Assembly: GCF_905475465.1 (NCBI RefSeq)
Contig: NC_062245.1
Coordinates: 248,001 to 312,000, forward strand
DNA: 64,000 bases
DNA from: Pieris napi
Lineage: Eukaryota; Arthropoda; Insecta; Lepidoptera; Pieridae
Reading direction: 5' to 3'
Shown: piece by piece, positions 36,953 through 48,830 of the stretch
Numbering within the stretch: position 1 is the first letter of the stretch
How the letters are laid out: the number at the start of each line of letters is the position of its first letter
The notes under the pieces: generated by a model
Databases searched by the model: none
Told to the model about the DNA's origin: nothing
What the model saw: the letters and a program-made list of their open reading frames with translations, nothing else
Position numbers and translations under genes: made by a program

Positions 36953-37493
36953 ATAAAACATTGTAATACTTTTCTTTACCCTATTTTCTCATCTGTTCCC
37001 TGTAAGTAGGTAGAACACCGCTAATATAAGTAAATAAAAATATACTTTTTATATAACAGAAATATTGTTTCATCGAAGTATGTATGCAGAAAATAGTATT
37101 ATTTGATAAATTACATCTGCTAAATGTAAATAAAATAGGTAATTTTTTTACTCATAAATGGCAACATTACGTCATGCGATTGCAGCGCCGCGTCTGGGGG
37201 ACTTCTTTCATGAAAAGGACTATATTTCTACAGTACAATTATTTAGACTTAATAATATACTCAAAAGTCAAAACTAGTATACGTCTACTTAATCTGTGGC
37301 TTGAAGGATGTCTATTTGAATTTTGATTTGGTTTAAACTTTGAAGTGAACAAATAACGTAACGGCCAACGGATTATAATTACGGTGTTTTATATTTACAT
37401 CTACTTGATATGTGGTTATACAAAATCAAAATAAACAATTACAATTAATTTGGTTCTGATATAAAATTATCGTGCATGTAAAAATAACATAAA
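36953..37493 (+). other. Intergenic, no gene seen
   Basis: AT-rich spacer between the end of the small HTH-like gene and the next start codon. AATAAA at 36952-36957 probably terminates the upstream transcript. Nothing else recognised. Confidence 0.5.
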
Positions 37494-40400
37494 ATGTCCA
37501 CACGGTCTGGAAAGCGTAAGTTTTATTCTTATGACACAGCCCTTTACACACCCATTAAAACACATTTACATTTTTAATTTTAAAAATGATGACTTCTTTT
37601 GTTTATTCTAGGTCTACATAACTCACCCGGATCAGAATTAAATCAAGATGTAAAAATCGAAAGAAAAACTCGTAGGCACAAACAAAAAGAAAATTGTAAT
37701 GATGCAACCGTGTCTAAGAAAAAACATTATGTTTTACGATATCCGTCTGAGGAAGAAATTAGCAATGATGCTAGCAGCCAAATGACCCTCCGAAACCGTA
37801 AATCGCGTAGAAATACTCTAAGCGAAGTAACAATCAATGATGTTGATATTGCGAAACCTATCAAAATAAACCGACGGAAAAAAGCTGTTGAAAATGATAA
37901 CTTATCCCAAAAAACAATTAAGAAATCAAAAAAAAAGAAAATTGTAAAAAGTGTTGCTCTAGAAAATGATAGTAAGGCTGCAATTGAGGCCGAAAATAAA
38001 GTAATGAAAAAGAAGACAAGCTCTGGTTCGGTTGTCATAGAAGATTTAAATAATCAAAACATTAATAATAATTCAGTAAACAACAGTAATATTTCTGTTG
38101 ATTCTTTCCACAGTGCTGCTGCCAGCAATGTTGGTAGCCCTGAGGAGCTTGTGTTAAAAAACATATGTAATTTAAAACCATCTGTTGAAAGCATATTTCT
38201 CATTAAAGAGAATATGGAATTCTCTTCTGATTGTCAGCAGCAAAAAGTTCAGAAAGGTATTAATAAAAGTAAGCAACAAGATAGAAATACTCTATGCAAA
38301 GATGATAATAAAAAGTTAATTAAAATTAAAGGTGTTCCAAAAGAAAACTGTTATAATACAGAAGAGCACAGTCATAACGCCTCTGCCTTCAACATATTAT
38401 TTGATTGTAATAAGAAAAGTAGATCAAGTTTTAAAAATTCCACATTTACTGACCTATCTACAGACAATATCGAAAACCCATTAACTTTAATGGTAGACCA
38501 GGCTGACAAGAAAAATTCATCCCTTAGAGTTTATGACAATATTGAAAATTCAACAAAAGGTTGTAAATACAACAGTTTACAAAGGAACAGATACTCAAAT
38601 GATAATACATTATTGGAAATCTATAAACTAGAAAAGAAACAAAATAAGAATGACTTACAGAAGAAAAGCATTTCAAAATATGAATCTCCAGCAGTTGATT
38701 CTACATTTGAAAAACAAACAACTCTTGATAAACATACAAGTAATATTTCTACTGTCACTAAGTCAACTGTTAATAAACCTACCAAAAAGAAAACCTCCAA
38801 TACACCTAATACACCAATGAGAAATACATTAAATTCAAATGAAAACTCAAATACAGTACAAAATGGCACAAGCAATGTAACATTTGAAAAGGATGTGGTA
38901 GCTTATACATTTGATAATATTAATTCGCATGAATCAGACAGCATTCGGACATCTAATTCTGCAGAGTTACTACAGATCGATACTCAAATTAAATTAAACA
39001 CAACTTTTGAAAAAGAAGATAACAATTTGGACAGTACTTTTGATAAAGAAGGTACCAATTTGAACAGTACTTTTGATAAAGAAGGTACCAATTTGAACAG
39101 TACTTTTGATAAAGAAGGTACCAATTTGAACAGTACTTTTGATAAAGCTGAAGAAGTCTCATCATCAATAATAACTTCTGATTCATTAATAACTAATGAC
39201 AAATCAATGTCACGCATCAGTATTACAAGTGATGAATCGGAAAGAGGTAACATTAATAACATCACTCCAGTTATTGTTGAGAGTAGTCTGGATGAATCCA
39301 AAATTACTTATATAAGTCCAAATATTACTAATAACGAGACAGTAAAATCGCCACCATCTGACTGTGTACCTGATCAGATAACACCTTCAAATTCACTGCA
39401 GCGCGAGGGGACCTTTACTAAGGAATCACATACAGGTTTGACATGTCCAAAAGAGTTAAGTACATCCCCGGGACATACACCATTCCCTTCCTCAAAGCGC
39501 AGTTCATACAAAAAGGCAGTTTTAAATGTCACACGATCTATTGAAAAGACTCGAAAGTCATCTATTGCTGAGCTTCCTCACGCCACAAGAGTTATGTTCT
39601 GTAGCCCTATCAATACTCCAATGATAACAAGTCAAATAAAAGGCAAAGTTATTAAATCTAGTATGAAAGGATCAAACAAAAGTTTTGTGTTAAATGATCA
39701 AGGTAAGCGTAACCATAGTAAATTTAATTAAAACATTCTTCATTAAAAAAAATGTTACATTTAGATTAACACAGAAGTTATTATTTTCAGAACCGTGTCG
39801 TGTCAGGTCAGTTCGCAAAAGGTCATACACTCACAGTGGCTCAGATGGCCTAGACTTCAAGCGGCAAAGATTGGGTGAAGGGTCTTCAAACGGAGTGTCT
39901 CGCTCCAGGACCTCAAGTGCTTCAGGTATACGATCTATATTAACTAAAATTACCAAATTTGCCCATACAGTTGAGTTTCCAAGTAAGCCGGTTTGACTAA
40001 TCATCAATAAGTGAAAAAAGGTGATGTTTATCGTCAGAACTAGAGACCTACCTGAACTTGAATTTGTCCTATGTCTGTTTATTTGGGAACATTCACGAGA
40101 AATCAAGAAGAGAACACAAAAGGCCAATATGTAATGAGTAATATTTTGCATATATTGAGAGTTGAAACTAGTTCATGACCATCTTCAGCAATAAAAGAAG
40201 ACGTCATCTAGTGATGCTAATAACGATAGTAACTACTGAACAGTCATTCTTTTACCGTGATATTATATTATACATATACACCAGCTATGTTATTGCAAAA
40301 CTTTTATGAAAGGCAGCATAAGTCTCCTCTTCAATCTTAAAAAGAAACATTTCAGAGATATTATGATGTCATATGTTTCTATTTATATATGTATATTAAG

Positions 40401-41632
40401 GATTTATTTAATTATACTATTAATGACTTGTTGTTGTTGTATACATATGAATTATCTTTGTATTTTTTATATATTTGTAAACTTTTAGGAAAAATCCAAA
40501 ACACTCCAACAAAATTAACCCCATCCAAGTCCAAATCCGAGATCACCCGCGTGGAAAGAAAGAAGCTGCCCAATTTCGCCGCCCTGCATCAGAAGGAATT
40601 CGATAAGATGGAGTCTCTCGATGAGTGTCAGGAACGCAAGGCTCGTCGCGCTCTTTTGTTGGCTGCCGGCACTTCGGCTGCCAAAAAGGACAGAGGTACG
40701 TCAAACCATTGACTAGTTTACCTGTGATTTTATCCTCTTGAATTAGACATACATACATAATATTATAATAAACCGGATTAAAAGTTGTTTGTTCTCCAAA
40801 CCTGTCAAATTTTGCCTCAGTGAGCCTAGTTATTGAACTAGTGCAAATACACAAAATTGCTTTAATTTAATATCAGGTGATATACTAACATACGACAGAC
40901 GGCGATTGGAAATAATCAAAATGTCCACATGAACAATGATAAGTAGAAGATGGTATCATTCCTATGGTATATCTATCTTATTCATGGAAACTTCTAGTTC
41001 TATGCTTACGTAGAAGCGTCGAGATGAATGTTATGTATTTGGACTTATGTAAATTAATCTTTTTATACTACTTTGTTTCTCAGAAAGTGAGATGTATTGT
41101 GTCTCTGGTATCTTAGTTTATCGAATTTGCTTATAGTTTTATTTCCTTCAACAGTTATATAGAATCGTCAAACTAAAATTTACATCTGTATCTAAGCTCG
41201 CGCATTAACGGCCCAATACATATTTCAGATTCGAAGGTTGAGAGAAAACAATCTGAGACGAACCATACATTACTATCTGTGAACCCTGGATACACGAGAT
41301 TCGGCTTCAGGATGAAATCTGACGTCAACCCGTTCGCGAGCGACTCTAAAGTGACCGAATATTCGAAACTATCTCTAAATACAACAAATGTGAATTCGTC
41401 TAAAATTGTCGTTAAACCAAAGAGACCGCCGAACGATTCGAAGAGACACGCTAAATTGCCTTCCCTCAACGGCAGCACGGCTCGGAAGGAGATAGCGAAA
41501 CAGACTGTAATGAGAGAAAAATCGTTCGCAGAGAAGAGAAGTGCCAGCAGAAACGAGAACAGAACTATAATTAAGGGTGTGAGAACGAATCGCCGCTTCG
41601 AGTTGCAGATGCAAATGCGGAATCTTAATTGA
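37494..41632 (+). CDS. NuSAP-like nuclear/spindle protein, five exons, 952 aa
   Basis: Exons 37494-37515, 37612-39702, 39791-39925, 40489-40695 and 41229-41632 join in phase 1 throughout and end at TGA. The first exon gives only MSTRSGK. The large exon is hydrophilic, rich in Lys, Ser, Asn and Thr, with basic clusters near the N-terminus (RRNTLSE, RRKKAVE, KKSKKKK). It also has a KEN tripeptide (HKQKEN) and 11-residue STFDKE repeats (39020-39151). The C-terminal half carries ATRVMFCSPINTPM and LPNFAALHQKEFDKMESLDE. The PNF..H...F.KMES pattern resembles the microtubule-binding nucleolar and spindle-associated (NuSAP) family. Late basic tails (RKEIAKQTVMREKS) fit nucleic acid or microtubule binding. 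The gene model is strong; the NuSAP name is tentative. Confidence 0.82.
39020..39151 (+). repeat. 33-bp in-frame tandem repeat, four copies
   Basis: Copies at 39020-39052 (diverged), 39053-39085, 39086-39118 and 39119-39151 encode GTNLNSTFDKE or close variants. The second and third are identical at the nucleotide level and the fourth differs only at its end. Related single units (STFEK, NTTFEKE, VTFEKD) are scattered upstream, so this is a local expansion of an older motif. Confidence 0.9.
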
Positions 41633-42488
41633 CATTTTAAATGTTTCGCTCCGTTATTAGCGTCTTGCGAAAATTATCTGGGTTCGAATCTTCCTAAACA
41701 CAACACGTTAACACGACTCGCTCGACGAGGTATTAATATATTAATTTAGCTTTTAGAAAGAATACTTTTTTTATTAATTTTTTTGTTGACTAGCACTAAT
41801 GTTTGGTTATGGTTGCTAGAAGCACTAATTGTTTTACAGGTGTGTGTGTTGGAATTAAAAGAGAAACGTAATTTTTTTTTGCTAAATTCAGACACGGCAC
41901 TGGATTTCTAATGCTTTAAAAAACTTACCTTAATGGGTCAAATAAGTTTGTGGCCTTAAATATTTGATACAGGTACCGAAGCCAAAAGCCACGAATATAT
42001 ATAAATTTGTTTCGTCTTTCATATCACTAAAAATAAAGAAACGAATCTATACACAATAGGCTTATGGTACGTTTATTGTGTAAATACTTAAATGTCTCTT
42101 TCGACATGCTCAGCTAAATAAAACAAAACTCTGGCAAGTTTCATTTTATTTTGCCACAACTGAAACTCCTGTTGGATATTATTATTCGTACGATATAATA
42201 TAGGTAATGTAGTAGTTTTAGTTTCAATATTATGTAACAGACCAGTGTTGTTATTAGTAATTTTTTTAGAACGGAAATGGAATCGTAACTATGATCTTAA
42301 TCAGGCTAATATTAAAACTAAACATAGATTGAATATAAATTGTGTAATGATATATGTGCTTTTATTAAATGGTTTAGTTATATAATTCGTTTTATTAAAG
42401 ACTCGTTTGACGTGAGTTTCCCTGGGTGGTGTCACTTAACATCAGATGTGCTTCCTACCCATTGGCCGTTTGCCACCTGTTCTATATA
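41633..42488 (+). other. 3'UTR and intergenic tail of the NuSAP-like gene
   Basis: No coding sequence. AATAAA near 42030 is a plausible polyadenylation site for the upstream gene. A GGTTCGAATC string at about 41690 looks like a tRNA B box but has no tRNA around it. Confidence 0.45.
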
Positions 42489-43784
42489 AAGGGTTTTTCA
42501 ACAAGAACTTTGTTTTCTAAAACAAAATAAAACAAAGAATTTAGAGGAAAATGAATAAAATTTTTATTGTATTACAAAGAGAAAAGTTTGGCAATTATGA
42601 ATGAAAAATGATATCTGGCAAATGTCCACCACGACCACGCTGACAGATGTTGATTCTTTCATCAAAATTTTTAATCACTTTTTGGCAAAATGGAGGGTCT
42701 ATTTCGTTAATGACATCACGGATTTTGAGTTTTAAGGCTGCAATCGATTCGATTGGCTCCGTATAGACTCTGTCTTTAACATAGCCCCACAAAAAATAAT
42801 CCAGTGGTGTTAAATCACACGATCTGGCTGGCCACTTAACAGCTGAATTTCGCGAAATTATGCGCTCGGGAAATTTGGTTTGCAATAAATTGATCGTTTC
42901 ATTGGCTGTGTGACATGTGGCACCGTCCTGTTGAAACCACATTTCAGTGATATCCATGTCATCAATAATAGGCCAAAATTTAGTGGTTAACATCTCGCGA
43001 TACCGTGATCCATTGACTGTTACCGCATTTCCAGCCTCATCTTCGAAAAAAAACGGCCCAATCACGCCTCCAGACCACATAGTGCACCACACAGTAACAC
43101 GTTGAGTATGCAAAGCCTTCTCAATAATTGCTTTAGGATTTTCAGAAGCCCAAATGCGACAATTTTGCTTGTTGACGTACCCTGACAAATGAAAATGGGC
43201 TTCGTCTGAAAAAATGTTTTTTTCAGAAAAACCAGCAGGTTGTTCCTGAATGAACTGAGCGAATCTGCGGCGATTTGAATGGTCGATCAGCTTTAATTCC
43301 TGCACCAGTTGAATCTTGTAAGGCTTCAAAGCCAAATCCTTTCGCAAAATTCGCCATGTTGTGCTTTTGGATAACCCCAATTGTTGAGAACGTCGTGAAA
43401 TTGACAAATTTTGATCTTTTTCAACACTGTGGCTCACGGCGGCGATGTTTTCTGTTGAACGACCCGGTCGAACACGTGTTGGTGTTGGCACATTTTGTAC
43501 CGAGCCTGTCGACTCAAATTTCGCGACCAAATTCTTAACAGCGGTCTCAGAAGGACGATTATGCTGGCCGAAAATATCACGAATTTTACGAAATGTAACT
43601 TTAACAGAACCACCATTTTTATAGTGGATTTGAATTATTTTAATGCGATTTTCGAGCGAAATTGAATTCATTGTAATAATTGCCAAAGCACCTGCTACGA
43701 ATACCGCCAAAAACTAAATGTCAAAACTATCACGTTCTCGGTGTTGCCACAATTGAAAAACAAACTTCTTGTTGAAATACCCTG
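42489..43784 (-). mobile_element. Mariner/Tc1-superfamily transposon, full length, 1296 bp
   Basis: Terminal inverted repeats start AAGGGTTTTTCAACAAGAAC at 42489 and, on the other strand, CAGGGTATTTCAACAAGAAG at 43784. They match at about 25 of 28 positions. TATA flanks both ends, consistent with TA target duplication. The element carries one uninterrupted transposase on the minus strand. Size and structure are those of a complete element. Confidence 0.92.
42595..43671 (-). CDS. Mariner-like transposase, apparently intact
   Basis: 358 aa from the Met of MNSISLENRIK (an upstream in-frame Met at 43710 would add 13 residues, less likely). The N-terminal half has two helix-turn-helix regions (KNGGSVKVTFRKIRDIFG and LSISRRSQQLGLSKSTTWRI). 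The catalytic core has Asp156 in FSDEAHFHLSG, Asp249 in FQQDGATCHTA and Asp286 in ARSCDLTPLDYFLWG. The spacing between the second and third Asp (36 residues between) is longer than the 34 of classical mariner DD34D. No frameshift or stop interrupts it. The enzyme cuts and pastes DNA at TA sites. Possibly still functional. Confidence 0.93.
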   Translation of the reverse strand: MNSISLENRIKIIQIHYKNGGSVKVTFRKIRDIFGQHNRPSETAVKNLVAKFESTGSVQNVPTPTRVRPGRSTENIAAVSHSVEKDQNLSISRRSQQLGLSKSTTWRILRKDLALKPYKIQLVQELKLIDHSNRRRFAQFIQEQPAGFSEKNIFSDEAHFHLSGYVNKQNCRIWASENPKAIIEKALHTQRVTVWCTMWSGGVIGPFFFEDEAGNAVTVNGSRYREMLTTKFWPIIDDMDITEMWFQQDGATCHTANETINLLQTKFPERIISRNSAVKWPARSCDLTPLDYFLWGYVKDRVYTEPIESIAALKLKIRDVINEIDPPFCQKVIKNFDERINICQRGRGGHLPDIIFHS

Positions 43785-46700
43785 TATATCTGCTTAGCGG
43801 TTTAAGCTAAAAACCCAAACATTTAAAAACTTTTTGTCTATATATAAACTATTAAGTTCAGTTAGTCAAAAATTACATAATCTTATAATAAACAACAAGG
43901 AACTTTAATATAGAACAATAATTATTCTAATATGTCTTTCATTAGATTTTAGTATTTAACTAAAGGCAAAGCTAAAAATAGCTAGTAAAACACGTCCTGA
44001 CTACATTCAGATTTATTAATTCTCAACATAGAAGCATTATGGATATGGTGTCACACAAAAACATTATGAAAAAAATATTTAAATAGCTGTATAATCTTAA
44101 TCATAATTGCAGGAAACACTTACATGTTGATTATCATGGGTATATATTTTTATAATTAGAAAAAATCGTTGATATTATTACAGCCATTTAAACATTTCAA
44201 TTTAAAAATTCTACTTTTCTTAATACATAACATAAATAAACTAAAGACTATTTAAAATATTTAACTATGGAATTATTTACTCAACAATTATTAAAAGGTT
44301 ATAGTAGGTAATTGTTTGTTGAGCCACAGTTAAACAGTTCCTTTAAACTATATCACATTTATACGGAAATACGCTTGTACTCATATTTAATAAAATGTAA
44401 AATTTTCGCCCTGCTATTACAAAAAATAAATATCTCACTCAATTTAAATACCGATACAGGTTACAATGTGAAGTGTGAAATTGCAAAAGACTATATAAAA
44501 TATTGATCATTATCTATGGTGTCGTCAACTGGTGCGAAATCGATATTTCTTTTTCTGCATTATGACATGCGCTATCTTTGGAAGGGATCTGAATATTACC
44601 TATTTTAAACTAATTTAAACTTTACTATTTTAAACTAGCTGCTCTCGCGAAATTCGTCTCGCCTTCATATATTTTTTTACTTAGTAGCTATGTACCAACA
44701 TATGGAACATTTTGCTATGCTACTCCTTGTAAGGCTTTCCGGAATAAAAGTCCAAGTACTAAATAAAACTATTTTTTTTTTAAATATTTGGTAGTTTTTA
44801 CTACTACCTACTTCGTTTAGTTTTATTTCATATATTGCAAACATTTATTAACATTGTCCTAAATCACATATTCATTCTAATGCTTTGAGGACTGGTTATT
44901 AGGTTTTCCGTGGAATTTTGATCTCCATAAAAATCTTCCTTATTATAATGCTTTGAATGTACAACGGTTCTTCCAAATACAACATAATATGTATTTTTTG
45001 TCACATAATAAAACTGTACTCATTACGCAATATATTTTTTAGCTAAAGGGTTCAATAATTATAAAGATGCACTAGAAACATATGTAATGAAATGATCATA
45101 GGAACATAGGTACTTACATATTAAAAGTGCTTAAGATTTTCTTGTGTAAAGTAATATTTAAGCATGGTCCCAGAAAGTTGCATTCAATTAAGCTGAATAT
45201 CGTTAGACCAGTTGACAAAACCATTTATTTGTGCTTCAATGAACATTAATTGACGCCGCAGCGCACGGTCCACTTACGAATTATTCTACATTAATACTTG
45301 CTATGTTATCACTATAAATACTAAATTGGACTATTTTACAAAAAGAAAAGCACTAGCAGAGATCTCGTGATGCCTAACTAGCCGGTGTTTAGCAAGATAT
45401 GTTAGGTACAATTTTAACAAAAATACAGCATATTTTAGCTCCACCTCATTGATGGCAAGTCGCATTTAACAATTCTATGAATGCACATCGGAACAATAAG
45501 GACGCGGTATATATTCATAAATAGGTAACTAGGATTTGCGAAAACCAAATGTTCAGGCAAATGTCGACCTACTTCGGAGTATTGTTACGTGCCATCAATG
45601 ATTCCTGGAAGTTTCTACGTAGTCTCACTATAATACAATACTAGCTTAGGCACCTACATTTTTTAATTTTACTTAATAATATTATTATCTAACCTAGGTC
45701 CGCCACGTTAGAGTCCTTTCAACACAAATAAAATGTGAACATTTCAACACTTACCCTCTAAAGGGAACAATCTAGGTTAATTAGTACTGTACACTCGTAT
45801 ATTTACAGCCTTAATAATTAGTATTAAAAAGATTTATTAAATATATTTAAAACTTAAATAGTGCGAAAAATATATATTCATTTAGCCGTGTCTACAACAC
45901 GTAAATCTTATTTATATGGAAAATAAGGGTTGTACCAAAAGGCCTCAACGTTAGGCGTCTGATAACACTTTAAATCGCGTAGGACCGGTATTATATATAC
46001 ATATTTTTTTAAATTAAAATAATCACTATTCAAATCACTAAATCGCCTTTAGACATCTACTGGATATAATTTAGTTTGGCGATATAACAATTACTAGAAA
46101 AATATGCATGAGCATGAGCTTTGGCCTGTGCAGCATATTTAAGTTTCTTTACATTTAAATATATAAAAAAAACAATGTAAAAAACCTAAGAAAGAACGAC
46201 ATTCAAAAACATCTAGAAATTGCCACTACTAGATCGTACAAGCTAAATAAATTCTTCAGCAACATTAATCATGTAATTCTTGTATAGGGCCCAAAATTTA
46301 CCAAGTAAAGCGTTGTACAACTTAAATTATCTCTTATATCCGAGCACACACAATAACTAAGGAAAACAACAGAAAATCTAAAATATTATTATACACTGCT
46401 AGCAGCCCTTAAATAGATAAGGGCAATGATTATCATTGAGACAAGTTTCAATTCTAATTACTTAATACAATACACACATTAGAATCTGTATTATGGATTC
46501 AGTAAATAATTTTACAGCTAGACTATTTCAATTGTTAAAAGGGGAATATAACCGTCCCAGGCAAATATAAAAGGCGCCTACACAAGTCTGCTAGACGCCT
46601 ACTCTGCCATTTTACAAAGCATTGATAACAATAAGTATTCATATCTCGCTTTTACCACCCCCATATTAACTCTTGCTTTTCGAGGTCAACGCTTTCAAGG

Positions 46701-47502
46701 TTTCATTTCAATTACAATATTTTCTGCGTTAATATGTTTAAAAACAAGAAATAATAATAAATGAGATTTTCAAGAAACTCCACTTTATTAGGTATTACAA
46801 TAAATATACTTTAGCTGAAATTAAACGTTGCCATTAAAGTACGCGACACGTCAGTTCAGTGTTGTAGTGCCTTTCGAGTCAATCATTGAAAGTACGTAAA
46901 GGTTTTACAGAGTAACCCTGAAATTTTGTAATTTAAAATTCCTATTCTAATTTAAAGAAAAATTAAATTACTAGTTTAAGAAGGTTCCTTTGTGTTCATT
47001 ATGAATTATGAATACTATTTTATGTATGAATTGCCTACGTTGACGACAATACGCGGTTTTTACGTGACTAGCCATTTTTATGAGATGCCTTGGTATTTGG
47101 AATGAATCTGAATCACGTATAAAGATGATATGCAGCTTAAGGTTTTTATATCGTAACGTTTTATTCTACAATTTGAATATTTATAAAAAATAAACTCGTT
47201 TTCAAGGCTATTTCTAACATTTAATCTAGCACAATAGAATGAAACGGTTGTAATAAACAATGATGATAATAATATTTCTTTAAAATATTCCGCATCATAA
47301 TTAATTTAATTTGTAATTATTTTATTTAAGTGATGGTCACTGTTAAGTTTCTAAAGGACCAGATATATTCGTCCATTTCGTTTTATTATACTTAATACTT
47401 AATACATATCTTTAAGCGGTTACAACTGCATACAAAATAATCATTGATCGCTTCTAAAATAGAGAGCCACCCCATCCTCTCTCCTACTTACGCTTTACAA
47501 CA

Positions 47503-47610
47503 ATGGCTGGTAAAATCATCTACTACATTACCAGACTACTAAAGATAGTCACGTACTATTCGCCGGTCGTGGGAGAGAGTTTTCATTGCAATGTGGTATT
47601 GCCATCGTGA
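47503..47610 (+). CDS. Candidate 35-aa small ORF
   Basis: ATG in a good context (CAACAATGGCT) opens MAGKIIYYITRLLKIVTYYS and continues to a TGA at 47608-47610. The surrounding 150 bp are less AT-rich than the region and include TGACGTCA-type (CRE) sequence at about 47629. There are no homologues I recognise, and the length is within chance. Listed only because it is the most gene-like patch in 7 kb. Confidence 0.2.
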   Translation: MAGKIIYYITRLLKIVTYYSPVVGESFHCNVVLPS

Positions 47611-48784
47611 AAACCTTTGTTCTACCCGATGACGTCACTCGCTGACGCGTACCGAGTTTTGAAACACCTACGCAAATACCTATCACGAGATTTTAGCTGC
47701 ACGTATAATTGTTCGGTTAACTTGATCAACGTTTAATCAAGGGTTACTTAATAAGACTAGTCGACTGGTTAAAATATTCTACTAATCGAGATACCTGAAA
47801 ACCAAGTATACATATTATATAAGATACAAAAACTTAGATTCAGTTTTAATTTCTGCAAAATTATTTCGTATGAGCCGTTCTTGTTTTTGGATATTTTATT
47901 ACAATTACGTTACAAACCCAATTCTCTAGTAACAACTTTGTAATCAAATGAGAATCATTAACTTGCATTTTCATTATAATTTAGTAATCCCACGTGCTTG
48001 TGCGACAAAAACTGATAAGATATATGTATTTATTATATCAACGTTAGATTAGATTTGCAGGCTCTTTTGAAAATACAAGTAGTTTGCGATATGAGTAATC
48101 TTACAAGCAATTATTGAAATAGTATATTTTGTGGAATAAACATGCCAAGTATTTTTATATAACAGTTAATTATATAAAGTTTGGATATGTTTAATTCTAT
48201 ACATCTTTAATGAAATATATTTGAATTCAATGACTTACGTCTCGATTTACGTCTTAAATTAGAGCGAAGCAAGACACGGATATAGTATATGGATGATTGT
48301 TGAGTGTACTGCAATCGTTCTATGACCATTAATTTAAGATAAATACACATACATATGCCTCAGGTCGCATTTAATCATTATACTTCCAGTCTGATTATTT
48401 GTTGTTTTTATTGGTGGATAAGAATCTCTTTTTTATTAATAGTATGGCTTTATTGTTCTGAGAATTGTTAGTAACTATGTAAGGGAAATACTTTTTTTAA
48501 AATTATTATTACACCGCTGAACGTAATTCGCTAACAACTTAATTGTGAATTGTTTTTTGTAAGGAAATTCAGTAGAATACTAAAACTTTTCAATAGCCAT
48601 GAAACGTAATCGTTCGTTCTTAAGCGGTTTTTGCTGTTTCACGTCTAGGTCATATTTTGTTTTCTCTAGATATTTTACTTGTCTACAGATGTCATAGTTC
48701 AGAACTTAGCGAACATATGCTGTGGTATCCAATTTTAACCTTCAAAAAAACTAAAGAAAAATTTCGAGGTGTAATATTATTAAT

Positions 48785-48830
48785 AGGTACACGATTATAT
48801 AAAAGGTGTATATTATATAATCGTGTACCT
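48785..48830. repeat. Perfect 18-bp hairpin
   Basis: AGGTACACGATTATATAA at 48785-48802 and TTATATAATCGTGTACCT at 48813-48830 are exact reverse complements with a 10-nt loop (AAGGTGTATA). This is the longest perfect hairpin I found in non-coding DNA here. Confidence 0.85.

Noticed and set aside
41641..41700. GGTTCGAATC string resembling a tRNA B box after the NuSAP-like gene
   Set aside because: No A box at the right distance and no cloverleaf can be formed.
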